Of a stretch of DNA of 50,089 nucleotides, positions 25,101 through 32,458 are shown piece by piece. This stretch comes from Oscillospiraceae bacterium. GTDB taxonomy: Bacteria > Bacillota > Clostridia > Oscillospirales > Acutalibacteraceae. The notes under the pieces were generated by a model. It was not told the DNA's origin. It searched no databases and was given only the letters and a program-made list of their open reading frames with translations. The position numbers were made by a program, and so were the translations under genes. Numbering within the stretch: position 1 is the first letter of the stretch; every line of letters starts with the position of its first letter. Location: the NCBI GenBank assembly GCA_015065805.1, contig SVPN01000009.1, forward strand, positions 1-50,089, written 5' to 3'.

Positions 25101-27221
25101 ATAGAAACGGATGAACTGAGGCTCACGTCTTTGTGCCGTGTATTCATAGGGGTTCTGAATCGCCACATAGTTGTACGGAGTCAGGTCCATATAGCAGTAC
25201 ACCCAACGATCCTCGGGGATCTCTTCTTCCTTGCTCGCGGACAGCGTCTTGCCGGTCGTCGAGAGGATAAGATGGGTGTTCTTACGGGCATAGTTCGTCG
25301 AAGAACTGCCGCAATAAAGCTCCGTCTGCATTGCCAGGTTATGACCGGGAGCCAACTCTTCGGGGATGTAGACCCACATGCCGAGACGGGTAGCATTCAT
25401 GCCGTTTGCCGTGTCACGAAGCACGGTCTGACCGCCGATATTGAAGAACATATTGTACGACCATTGACCGTACGATGCGCTGTTGATGTAGTCAAGCTCC
25501 ACGCCAAGCGCATACTTGCCGTTCTTAACTTTGCCATTCTCAGCAGAGGACAGGAAGGTGGTCGTGTTGGTCGTGCTGGAGAAGTTGGAGCCGAAAGGAT
25601 TGGCATCCAGAACCGGGCTGTTCGGAGTATGCTCCTTCGCCCACTCGATCATGGCATCCTTACCGAGCCAATGAGAAATATCGCCGTCTTCAAAATCGTA
25701 AAGGATTTCCGAACCTTTGCCGAATTTGATCTCCAACGATGTGGTGCCGAGATCTGCGTGCTTGTAGGTTGCCGAAATCACGGTTCCCGTCTTGGTCTGA
25801 TCGTTTGTTGCCACAAACTCCAGACCGTTTCTGGTACCCGCGGTTTCGTCGGTAACCGACCACTCAAAATCATCGGCAGTAAACACGACATCAAATTCAC
25901 CATAGGTGGCCTTGATATCCAGCACAACACTCTTACCGTAGGGGATCACGGTGCTGGCTTGTGCAAAAGAAACACTTTCGGGGTTCACGATGTGGAAGGA
26001 GGTCGAACCGACCACACTGCCGTTGTACTCCATCTCCACAGTCACTTCGCCGGTTTTGCCGTTCGACGTGAACACACCGTTTTCAATCGTACCAAAGGAC
26101 GCATCCTTCAGGTACATGGTCGCTTCTGCGGGGATGTCCGCATGAGCGCCCGAGAAATCACGGCCGATCGCATCCACCGTCACCTTGGAATACGGCACAT
26201 AATAATCGTTCTCCGTATTCAGATAAGCGTTGGAGAATTCACCCGTCGCCGGAGCAGTCGAAATGATCATAATGCCGTGGGTGTTCTGACGCAGCGAACC
26301 GTCGCAAGGTGTGCAGTTCACCTCAAGGTCTTCGCCGGGGCGCTGAGACATAAAGGTGGAGGAACCGCCGCCGTCACAGTTGGACGCGTACACGCAACCT
26401 GCTGCGATCATAACTTCGGCGCACTCATACATGTTCATACCCAACGAATACGGAGCCATACGACCGTCGTTCATCATGATGACGACCGTACCGTCCGCCT
26501 TAACACCGACAACCGAACGAGCGGCCGTATCCGTGCCGTGAGAAGGCGCATACTGATTAACGCCGTCCTTGACGATGTAACCCGACGAGCTGGGGATAAC
26601 CTGATCTTCCCAACCGTTGAGGTCTTGAGCGGTGTTGATCGTGCGCATTTCAACCTTCGGAATGCTGTCGGGACGAGCTTCGCCGTTATCGTTGACATCC
26701 TTATGGATCACGATACACGTCGGGAAACCGACCGAGTGGTCAAAAAGCACATTGCCGTCAACCATCATAAAGCCGAGGGGCTCGTTGACACGGCCGGGAT
26801 CCTGCACATAAGCAGCGGTATTGTACCAGCTCAGGCAGGTGTTCATCGCGCCAACCACATTCTCGCCCCATACATTTTCGAGGTATGCGGCATGCTCGGG
26901 AATGGTGGAAATCGCATAATTGCTCGTGTCCATATTGGTGTAGGAGCTGATCACACGGGTGTACGGATTGTTGATATCCGCTTCCATCAAATGGATAACC
27001 TGACGTCTGTCACCCGCATTGTTGTTCAGAACGATCTCGGATTCTTTAATACCGGGGGCAATGTCCCAATCGTTCTTGCTGATGATGTTGTAATACTCAT
27101 CAGAGCTGGCGGATTCGTTGTGTGCATAGTCGTAAGCTGCTAAAGCCGACAACGGTACAAGACTCATCATCATGCAGGCTGCTGCCAACAATGCCACAAG
27201 CTTTTTCGCTTTTGTAAACAT
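22194..27221 (-). CDS. Secreted phosphodiester glycosidase (NAGPA domain) with cohesin-like region and six C-terminal 70-residue repeats
   Basis: 1675 residues from the ATG at 27221 with AAGGAG upstream; the frame continues to 27458 only by running through a ribozyme. A signal peptide (MFTKAKKLVALLAAACMMMS, cleavage near ALAA-29) is followed by an NAGPA domain (about 45-330) with VVGAMNTCLSWYN, VVIMMNDGRMAPYSLGM and CDGGGSSTF. NAGPA hydrolyses sugar-phosphodiester bonds. Then come Ig-like and jelly-roll segments, a cohesin-like stretch near 840-960, a Cys motif (CTKDGYTGRTYCDGC), choline/glucan-binding-like repeats, and six repeats of 70 residues opening NGPVDGKFY (1256-1675). It interrupts an otherwise intracellular polysaccharide operon and may trim or bind the polymer. 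Confidence 0.85.
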   Translation of the reverse strand: MFTKAKKLVALLAAACMMMSLVPLSALAAYDYAHNESASSDEYYNIISKNDWDIAPGIKESEIVLNNNAGDRRQVIHLMEADINNPYTRVISSYTNMDTSNYAISTIPEHAAYLENVWGENVVGAMNTCLSWYNTAAYVQDPGRVNEPLGFMMVDGNVLFDHSVGFPTCIVIHKDVNDNGEARPDSIPKVEMRTINTAQDLNGWEDQVIPSSSGYIVKDGVNQYAPSHGTDTAARSVVGVKADGTVVIMMNDGRMAPYSLGMNMYECAEVMIAAGCVYASNCDGGGSSTFMSQRPGEDLEVNCTPCDGSLRQNTHGIMIISTAPATGEFSNAYLNTENDYYVPYSKVTVDAIGRDFSGAHADIPAEATMYLKDASFGTIENGVFTSNGKTGEVTVEMEYNGSVVGSTSFHIVNPESVSFAQASTVIPYGKSVVLDIKATYGEFDVVFTADDFEWSVTDETAGTRNGLEFVATNDQTKTGTVISATYKHADLGTTSLEIKFGKGSEILYDFEDGDISHWLGKDAMIEWAKEHTPNSPVLDANPFGSNFSSTTNTTTFLSSAENGKVKNGKYALGVELDYINSASYGQWSYNMFFNIGGQTVLRDTANGMNATRLGMWVYIPEELAPGHNLAMQTELYCGSSSTNYARKNTHLILSTTGKTLSASKEEEIPEDRWVYCYMDLTPYNYVAIQNPYEYTAQRREPQFIRFYTQAKEPFKGMIYFDDITLDYSDAVDDRNAPNITDLTVNISGTTLRSFNAKVADFVANNASGLNYNSAKVYVDGVALDGVTASGTTISAPDTAFTPGTHTVTFEIADNMGNVMKESTTFKVEGTAPVTFGGHNDGNNVPEYDSVYYADINVADITVIDTVTVEVQLNHANKWELDHMIVADGFEASYTINKNHNKALITVKKTGVADATATTLVSIPVRVWSFDEEAAGKTASEFEANSYPLVIVKANVTMGEILFTDGTNGTFGGSINVATTMTTSVVPSDWHQHDAHAMDDLAATCTKDGYTGRTYCDGCASVIDWGTTTQATGHSYGVVGNELVCSCGDKYTVNGLVEMNGNVYYILAGKLVTGWNYVDTTDAATTGYYYFGSDYAAVDGVLTIDGYEYTFVDNLLVRGTLVENDGVIQYMWAGQWLSNAWTTIDGYQYYFSSKAAKTGPSTIRGESGTFAFDEKGRLMEGVGIMNIYGRLYYYENGKCKAAGLVKVGDDYYYIGNDFMPVTGKCWVGKPNTAVTGMTEGEYEFAEDGKLIGKVVKNGPVDGKFYLNDVMQKAYQLVEWEGNYYFISDSHKLATNCTVYLSAKFVEGTDLAVGSYNFDADGKLIIKNGPVDGKFYIDGVMQKAYQVVQWEGNYYFISDGHKLATNCELYLTAKFVEGTGLAVGKYTFDADGKIVIKNGPVDGKFYIDGVMQKAYQVVEWEGNYYFISDSHKLATNCELYLSAKFVEGTGLAAGKYVFDADGKIVIKNGPVDGKFYVNGVMQKAYQLVEYNGAYYFISDSNKIAVSCELYLGEQFTSKYNLAAGKYTFDAEGKMLIKNGPVGDYFYIDNVRQDAYQVVEYNGAYYFISDGNKIAKNKKLYLLDRYLVKYGIPAAYYNFDAEGKMILKDGPVGDKFYIKGVQQKAYQLVEWNGDYYFISDGNMLAKDCTIYLTMEYVYGTGLAAGKYTFDSTGKMILN
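22197..23456 (-). repeat. Six tandem 210-bp coding repeats
   Basis: Each unit encodes 70 residues opening NGPVDGKFY or a variant (NGPVGDYFY, DGPVGDKFY), then MQKAYQLVEWEGNYYFISD and a closing FDADGKIVIK-like segment. Units 2 and 3 are nearly identical in DNA, while the two last ones have diverged, so recent copying happened in the middle of the array. The repeats look like cell-wall or polysaccharide-binding modules. Confidence 0.85.
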
Positions 27222-27286
27222 TTGCTTCTTCTCCTTACTGAATGATAGTAGTAGTTTTAACCCCTCTCCAAGGGCGTTTACTCTAT

Positions 27287-27311
27287 CGGATCGATTTCCC
27301 CTTTCGATCCG
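27287..27311 (-). promoter_or_regulatory. Hairpin in the glycosidase leader
   Basis: CGGATCGA, a nine-base loop, TCGATCCG: an 8-bp perfect stem between the ribozyme's 3' end and the glycosidase start codon. No T-run follows, so it is not a plain terminator. After ribozyme cleavage it would lie near the new 5' region of the mRNA and could stabilise it. Confidence 0.5.
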
Positions 27312-27331
27312 AAAAGTAGACATATATAAAT

Positions 27332-27396
27332 ATCCATTTTGCCGGGAAACCCGTTGCCCGCTGTGCGCCGCGCGGAGGCATGGATTGTTGCACAGC
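27332..27396 (-). ncRNA. HDV-like self-cleaving ribozyme, copy 2
   Basis: Base-for-base identical to copy 1 over all 65 bases: P1 GCTGTGC (27396-27390) with GCACAGC (27366-27360), P2 ATCCAT with ATGGAT, P3 GCC/GGC, loop TCCGCGC, GGGCAAC after P1, P4 hairpin and the GGCAAA strand with the catalytic C opposite 27341. Predicted cleavage is between 27397 and 27396. It lies between licD (stop at 27501) and the glycosidase start (27221), so cutting would give the glycosidase message its own 5' end with a 5'-hydroxyl. Confidence 0.88.
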
Positions 27397-27431
27397 TCCC
27401 GCCTCTGCAAAAGCAGAGCCGGTTGTATTCC
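27332..27431. repeat. 100-bp direct repeat, copy 2 (contains ribozyme)
   Basis: Second copy of the 22082-22181 repeat, 5250 bp away in the same direction, 99 of 100 bases the same. The single change (27402) breaks one pair in the hairpin upstream of the cleavage site and leaves the ribozyme untouched. Confidence 0.95.
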
Positions 27432-27500
27432 AAAAAAGAATGATTGGTTAAAAAGCATCCTATCAGCTTGTTGCCGTCGCCGCCGAAGCGGGAAACACCG

Positions 27501-28322
27501 TTATAAACGGGATTCGTTTTCCGTTCGGTAGGCAAGAAACCGATGGTGCGTTTTCTGCTTTTCCGGCGGCGGATCTGCACGGTAATCGCCGTAGAGGCGA
27601 CGAAGATAGGTGTCATACCCGACGGGAGCCGGGAAAGTGCCGTCTTCAAAGGTCACATCCACCGCACTTGCAAACACTTCGGCGGGAATGATCTCCCGCT
27701 CGCCGTAGATGCACCACGCTTTACATCCGAGATAGGTTTTGCCGTCCTGCTCCGCTTTGTTGCTTTGTCGGACGATGTTTTGCAAAAACGCCCGGCATCC
27801 CCGCATCTTGCAAAACAGCATCAGCACCCTCTGCACCGCACGCTTCACGGCACTCGGTGCATTTGTCTTGTGTAGCTTCGCCAGACTGAGGCAGGAAATA
27901 TTCTTTTTGATGGTCTTCGCTTCGCGTCGGGCGGTTTCCCAATCGGAATCCCACGCATCCAGCGGAAACACATCCACATTCAACCCAAGAAGCACGCCGT
28001 TGTCCACGCCGATCTCATCTTTCACCGTCGTGGTATCGCACAGCTTGGCAAACGGAAACAAATAGGCGGGGTCCCGTTCGAACGACACCAGGCGCACCGT
28101 ATCCCGATCCTGAAACAGGGTTATCAGGCGATCATAGTCCTCCCGCGGAACAAGCACATCCACATCATCGTCCCACGGGATAAACCCGTTGTATTTCACA
28201 GCCCCCAGAAGGGTGCCGTTGGAAAGAAAATACCGTATATGGTTTTCGCGGCAAAAGGCATCGAAAATTTTGAGAAGATCCAATTCAATTTGCTTGATTT
28301 CATCCAATGTCAAAGGATTCAT
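27501..28322 (-). CDS. LicD-family phosphotransferase
   Basis: 273 residues. FLSNGTLLGAVKYNGFIPWD followed by DDVDVLV (residues 32-58) is the LicD nucleotidyltransferase-fold signature with its metal-binding Asp cluster. LicD proteins move phosphocholine or a phospho-alditol from a CDP or similar donor onto a sugar. It starts inside the last codons of the upstream glycosyltransferase (23-base overlap). In the operon it would put a phosphodiester substituent on the repeat unit, which is notable because the next gene is a phosphodiester glycosidase. Confidence 0.88.
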   Translation of the reverse strand: MNPLTLDEIKQIELDLLKIFDAFCRENHIRYFLSNGTLLGAVKYNGFIPWDDDVDVLVPREDYDRLITLFQDRDTVRLVSFERDPAYLFPFAKLCDTTTVKDEIGVDNGVLLGLNVDVFPLDAWDSDWETARREAKTIKKNISCLSLAKLHKTNAPSAVKRAVQRVLMLFCKMRGCRAFLQNIVRQSNKAEQDGKTYLGCKAWCIYGEREIIPAEVFASAVDVTFEDGTFPAPVGYDTYLRRLYGDYRADPPPEKQKTHHRFLAYRTENESRL

Positions 28323-29496
28323 AAAATCTCACATACTCCCGGAATCGTTCATTTTTATCAAAACGCAACGCCCGCTCGCGGCACTTCGCCGCCTCAAACG
28401 GTTGCGTTTGACAGATGCGCACAACCTGCGCGATCATCGCTTCGGTATCCTCCGCCTCCACCACAACACCCGACGATTCATCGATACATTCGGGACTGCC
28501 GCCCGTGCGGAAGGTGACCACCGGTGTCCCGCAGGCGTTTGCCTCAATATTGGTCAATCCCAGCACCTCTTCGCGCGTCGGATTAACAAACACATCTGCC
28601 GCCGTATAAATCTTCGCTAATTCAGTCTGATTTTGCGTGCGGTGAATGGACAGGATCGACGGGGGAAGTTGCTTGTCCACCTCGTCGTTGGTTCCCACCA
28701 ACACCACCTGATATTGCTGTGGATCCAACCGTGTTGCAAGCTCGATCATCGCATCCAGTCCCTTGCGCGGTCCCCAGTCGAACGCCACGCCGAGCACGAT
28801 CTTCTTATCGGGGGCAATGCCGTGATCCTCTTTGAAGGTATTGGCGGTCGGTTGAAACACCGACACATCGATACCGTTGTAAATCACCTTGACGGGATAC
28901 CCTTTGAAAAAGGATTGCCCTGCCATATCCGCTGTCCATTGAGACGGTGCCACGATGGTGAGATCCAAGCCTTCAAACAACCGTTTTTTTCTCAAAAACA
29001 CCTGCTTGCTCCGATCGAACAACCACGAATATTCCCGTCGTTGCACACAGTGTGAGCAGGTTGTCTGCCATTTGTTGCAATGATGCATCGCAAAGTGCGG
29101 GCAATATCCCGTGAACGCCCAGCAATCGTGAAATGTCCAGATCAGTTTGATGTTTTTTGCTTTGAAATAGGAAAACAACTGCTCCAGATGGCAATCGTGT
29201 CCGTGAAGGTTGTGCAAATGCACCAGGTCCGGTTGGATGCGATCCAGTTCCCGGATCATTTTTCGGGTGGCGGCGGCAGAATTGAAACCGTAATTACCAA
29301 ACAATCTGGATTTGAGCGCCTGTATTTTGATATAGCGATCATCCGAGCAGGAGATGCCTTTCTCATAGCCGTTGGTTTTACTGCTGTAAAGAATATAATT
29401 TTCAATCTGCTGTTCGGTCAACAAGCGACTGATCCCGACACAGATCATTCCCGTACTGCCGACGCCGCACGTCGTATTGATCTGTACAATCTTCAC
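28300..29496 (-). CDS. Glycosyltransferase family 4
   Basis: 398 residues, GTG start at 29496 with AAGGAGGGG upstream. QINTTCGVGSTGMICVGISR at the N-terminus and the donor-site motif NPTREEVLGLTNIEANACGT near the C-terminus (E-x7-E) are standard GT4 features. WTFHDCWAFTGYCPHF is typical of capsular mannosyl/galactosyl-type transferases, but the sugar cannot be told from sequence alone. Confidence 0.88.
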   Translation of the reverse strand: MKIVQINTTCGVGSTGMICVGISRLLTEQQIENYILYSSKTNGYEKGISCSDDRYIKIQALKSRLFGNYGFNSAAATRKMIRELDRIQPDLVHLHNLHGHDCHLEQLFSYFKAKNIKLIWTFHDCWAFTGYCPHFAMHHCNKWQTTCSHCVQRREYSWLFDRSKQVFLRKKRLFEGLDLTIVAPSQWTADMAGQSFFKGYPVKVIYNGIDVSVFQPTANTFKEDHGIAPDKKIVLGVAFDWGPRKGLDAMIELATRLDPQQYQVVLVGTNDEVDKQLPPSILSIHRTQNQTELAKIYTAADVFVNPTREEVLGLTNIEANACGTPVVTFRTGGSPECIDESSGVVVEAEDTEAMIAQVVRICQTQPFEAAKCRERALRFDKNERFREYVRFYESFDIG

Positions 29497-29525
29497 AGCT
29501 TCCCCTCCTTCTGCCCGATAACACC

Positions 29526-29999
29526 TTATCCGAGAAAGTTATCCCAAGCCTCTACCGATGCGATCACATCGTTGACAGCCATCATCAACGCTCGGAAACG
29601 CTCCTGTTCCTGCTCCTCCCACATTTCATCGACGGATCCTTCGCAGGAGGTCACCGTAAACGGTACAAGGATATTATCCTTGTCGATATGACCGATCAGG
29701 GTGCCCTTTTCTTCGTTGCCGAAGTGAACTGCAAACACCTCGATGTCTTCCTCCCCGTGAGAATAGAAGAACGATACGGAATACACCCCATCCTGCTCGC
29801 CCGCCTGATGACGGACTCCCTCAAAGGAGGCAGGAAACTTCACCGTGCCGTAAGGCGTTTCGATTCCGATCATATCTTTTGCCGCTTCGTCTGTGCGGTC
29901 CGCATCCTTGGGCCACGTTGCCCACAAAACGATATTGATCGTCATGCTGACAGCAAGAGCCGCCGCAAGCACAAGAGAAATAAGCATTTGTTTCTTCAT
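29526..29999 (-). CDS. Hypothetical membrane-anchored or exported protein
   Basis: 157 residues. One hydrophobic segment (about 5-27, LISLVLAAALAVSMTINIVL) then a soluble acidic domain with ETPYGTVKFPASFEG, so it is probably held on the outer face of the membrane. I do not recognise the domain. ATG with AAAGGA upstream; it lies between the polymerase and a glycosyltransferase gene, so a helper role in export or polymerisation is possible but unproven. Confidence 0.7.
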   Translation of the reverse strand: MKKQMLISLVLAAALAVSMTINIVLWATWPKDADRTDEAAKDMIGIETPYGTVKFPASFEGVRHQAGEQDGVYSVSFFYSHGEEDIEVFAVHFGNEEKGTLIGHIDKDNILVPFTVTSCEGSVDEMWEEQEQERFRALMMAVNDVIASVEAWDNFLG

Positions 30000-30023
30000 A
30001 ACGGTATCCTTTCTCTCCGTCTT

Positions 30024-31154
30024 TTATGCCCAGAACGGGATGTACGGAACGGTGTCCAGTGCACTTACACCTGTCACATATCCGGTGTAAATGGTGCTGA
30101 TATAATCCCAAAGGAAATAGACAAGAATAATCACACCGGCAACGCGGGAGATCCGCTTCATACTCGGCTTGGGAATATCCACCAACTTAGCAACGGTGAT
30201 CGGTATAAAGACAATGTAATAATAATTCATACGCATCGCCAGGGTGTGCAACGGTGCAAAGCATTGCAACACGACCGTCAGCATCAGGAAATTACGCAAT
30301 CCGAACATCTCGTCGTCCATTTTGGATTCATCGGAAACCACATAGGAAAACACGGCAAATGCCATAAACAGAATCAGCGACATATACGCGCCTGTTGATG
30401 TCATCTGAATGGCTTCATAGGATTCGTCGTATTGTGCCAACAACACGTTCAAGGCGCCGAAAATCTGACGGTTGAACACAAACACCGCCGCCATAATCGG
30501 CAACACAAACCACAAATGATTTTTCTTCAGGCGGATATGATACAGCGGATACATCGGCAAAATCATAAACGCCGAGTGATGAAATCCGAGTGCCGTAACC
30601 GCGACCAACAAAAACAGGATCAGTTTCTTTTTGCGTACGAAGAAATAGGCTACAATACCCAGCGAAACCGCAATCATCTGGCGGATGCCCGAAAACATCA
30701 TCACAAAGGTGGACATCCCGACAAACAAAATGATCTTCAGATAGCTTCGGCGGCGATCCTCACAATACAAGATCACCATCGGGATCAGCGTAATCGCCGA
30801 AATAACCGCCAAATAAAACTGAAAGTTGTTCCACACCTTGGAAACCAACCAGTTCAGAAACCGAAACAGCGATTCCGAGCGCCATAGGTCAAAATATTTC
30901 ATAGACTGCCGGGCATACACATCGAATACAACATGGTATTGCTCCAGATCCGTACCCATCCTATCCGAACGGCAGGCAAGCATTACATACAGAATGATGA
31001 AAAATACCGGTAACGCGACATTGTGCTGTCGGATATGTTCTGCCTGATACCACCCCACACAAAGGGTCGAGTGAGAGGACGTCGTGCGCTGAAATGCCAG
31101 AAACAGAAACAATACCGGGATGGTAATCAACAAATAATACGGTATCACGCACAT
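30024..31154 (-). CDS. EpsG-family polysaccharide polymerase (Wzy-like)
   Basis: 376 residues with about ten hydrophobic helices, starting with a YYLLITIPVLFLFLAF segment. RSDRMGTDLEQYHVVFDVY and SESLFRFLNWLVSKVWNNFQ are the conserved loops of EpsG proteins, which link repeat units outside the membrane. It is the only polymerase candidate in the operon and pairs with the Wzx gene. ATG with AAGGGGG upstream. Confidence 0.87.
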   Translation of the reverse strand: MCVIPYYLLITIPVLFLFLAFQRTTSSHSTLCVGWYQAEHIRQHNVALPVFFIILYVMLACRSDRMGTDLEQYHVVFDVYARQSMKYFDLWRSESLFRFLNWLVSKVWNNFQFYLAVISAITLIPMVILYCEDRRRSYLKIILFVGMSTFVMMFSGIRQMIAVSLGIVAYFFVRKKKLILFLLVAVTALGFHHSAFMILPMYPLYHIRLKKNHLWFVLPIMAAVFVFNRQIFGALNVLLAQYDESYEAIQMTSTGAYMSLILFMAFAVFSYVVSDESKMDDEMFGLRNFLMLTVVLQCFAPLHTLAMRMNYYYIVFIPITVAKLVDIPKPSMKRISRVAGVIILVYFLWDYISTIYTGYVTGVSALDTVPYIPFWA

Positions 31155-31170
31155 ATGCCCCCTTTCTTGT

Positions 31171-32451
31171 TTACGTTGTTGTCAGTTTGGTCAGATCCCG
31201 TTGCAGGAGCTGACCGATGCGATGTTTATCGTGATTCGTGCGTCCGCACATATACGCGCGCACGGCATATTCCTGCCGCAGTCGGACATCTTTCAGCAGT
31301 GCCGACAGCTTTTCAAACAATTCCTGCTCGTTATCCGCCACGACAGCCGTATCATAATCCACCAGATATTTGATGGATGCAATATCCTTGGGACCGACCG
31401 CCACGATCGGACGCGCCATTCGGAAATAATCCACCAACTTCGTGGAAAAGGATTGCCGCACCGTCAGGCGGTTTTTGAGGTCGGTGGCTTCCGCGTGCAC
31501 CAGAATATCCGCTTCTTTCTGGATCCGCTCCACCTCATCCGATGACACACGCCCCATCAGCATCGAGGTGCCGTCTATCTCCAGTGCCTTTTTCATCGCC
31601 TCGGTGAGCGGCGTTGCGGAATAGATGTGAAGCTGTGCCCTGACGCCGTTCCGATTTACCCGCTCCAGCGCCGACGCCAGCATTCCAAGCGATTTCCAGC
31701 GGTTGGCATACAGATTGCCCGTATACACCAGCCGCATCGGTGACGCACTTGTTGTTTTCACGGGCGGGTCTGCGGAAAAATCCTCACCCTTGGTGATCAC
31801 GGTGCACGGCTTGCGAAACGCCTTTTCGTAATCCGTTTTCTGCACCTCGGAGATCACATACAGCTTGTCCGCCTTTTTGGCAACCTTGCGCATATAGCGG
31901 CGGTTGCAAAAATGCCCGATCCAGTCAAACGGTGAAAAGCTCAGACGCTTGAGAGAATAGTTATTATCCCACGCATACACCATCAGCTTCTTACCGGTGA
32001 TGGCGGCGATGTGCAGGATCAGGCGGTTGAGATAGATCTTTTCGGAGAGCACCGTGAAGATCACATCGGGCTGATAGTCCTCCACAAACGCTTTCAGCGA
32101 GGTCGTTTTCCAGCGCCCGAGTGTCCACAGCAGATTCTGCATCAGGAAAAAAATGTTCCAGCGTTTGGTTTTCACAAACCGCGCCGTGTTGTCCTCGGCC
32201 TTGGGTGCTTCGACGGAAGCCGTCGGCGAACACGCGATCTCCGCTCCCGCCGCGCCTTTGCCGCACAGCGAGCGTATCAGCATCTTTTCCGTGATGCAAT
32301 AGCAACGGGAGACGGCGGGATCGGGCGTTCCCTCTCGGGTGCAGATACCGGCAAATTCCACATTCTCAACGCCCGAAAAGACATTCAGAAAGGTGTTGCC
32401 GATGCTGATCTCCTTTTGAATCGGCGACGCCGAAATAAACAGTACCCGCAT
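31171..32451 (-). CDS. Glycosyltransferase, GT4-like
   Basis: 426 residues. RVLFISASPIQKEISIGNTF opens the acceptor half and MRLVYTGNLYANRWKSLGML begins the donor half of a GT-B fold; EADILVHAEATD replaces the usual NPSxxE segment, so the match is weaker than for the other transferases. ATG with GAGGAG supplied by the end of the CapK-like gene, seven bases earlier. Confidence 0.8.
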   Translation of the reverse strand: MRVLFISASPIQKEISIGNTFLNVFSGVENVEFAGICTREGTPDPAVSRCYCITEKMLIRSLCGKGAAGAEIACSPTASVEAPKAEDNTARFVKTKRWNIFFLMQNLLWTLGRWKTTSLKAFVEDYQPDVIFTVLSEKIYLNRLILHIAAITGKKLMVYAWDNNYSLKRLSFSPFDWIGHFCNRRYMRKVAKKADKLYVISEVQKTDYEKAFRKPCTVITKGEDFSADPPVKTTSASPMRLVYTGNLYANRWKSLGMLASALERVNRNGVRAQLHIYSATPLTEAMKKALEIDGTSMLMGRVSSDEVERIQKEADILVHAEATDLKNRLTVRQSFSTKLVDYFRMARPIVAVGPKDIASIKYLVDYDTAVVADNEQELFEKLSALLKDVRLRQEYAVRAYMCGRTNHDKHRIGQLLQRDLTKLTTT

Positions 32452-32458
32452 TCCCGTC

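Noticed and set aside
22935-27143. 1402-residue open frame on the plus strand opposite the glycosidase gene
   Set aside because: It is a shadow of the coding strand's codon bias: no ribosome site, no signal peptide, and His/Val/Arg-rich translation without motifs. The minus frame has a signal peptide, NAGPA motifs and repeats.
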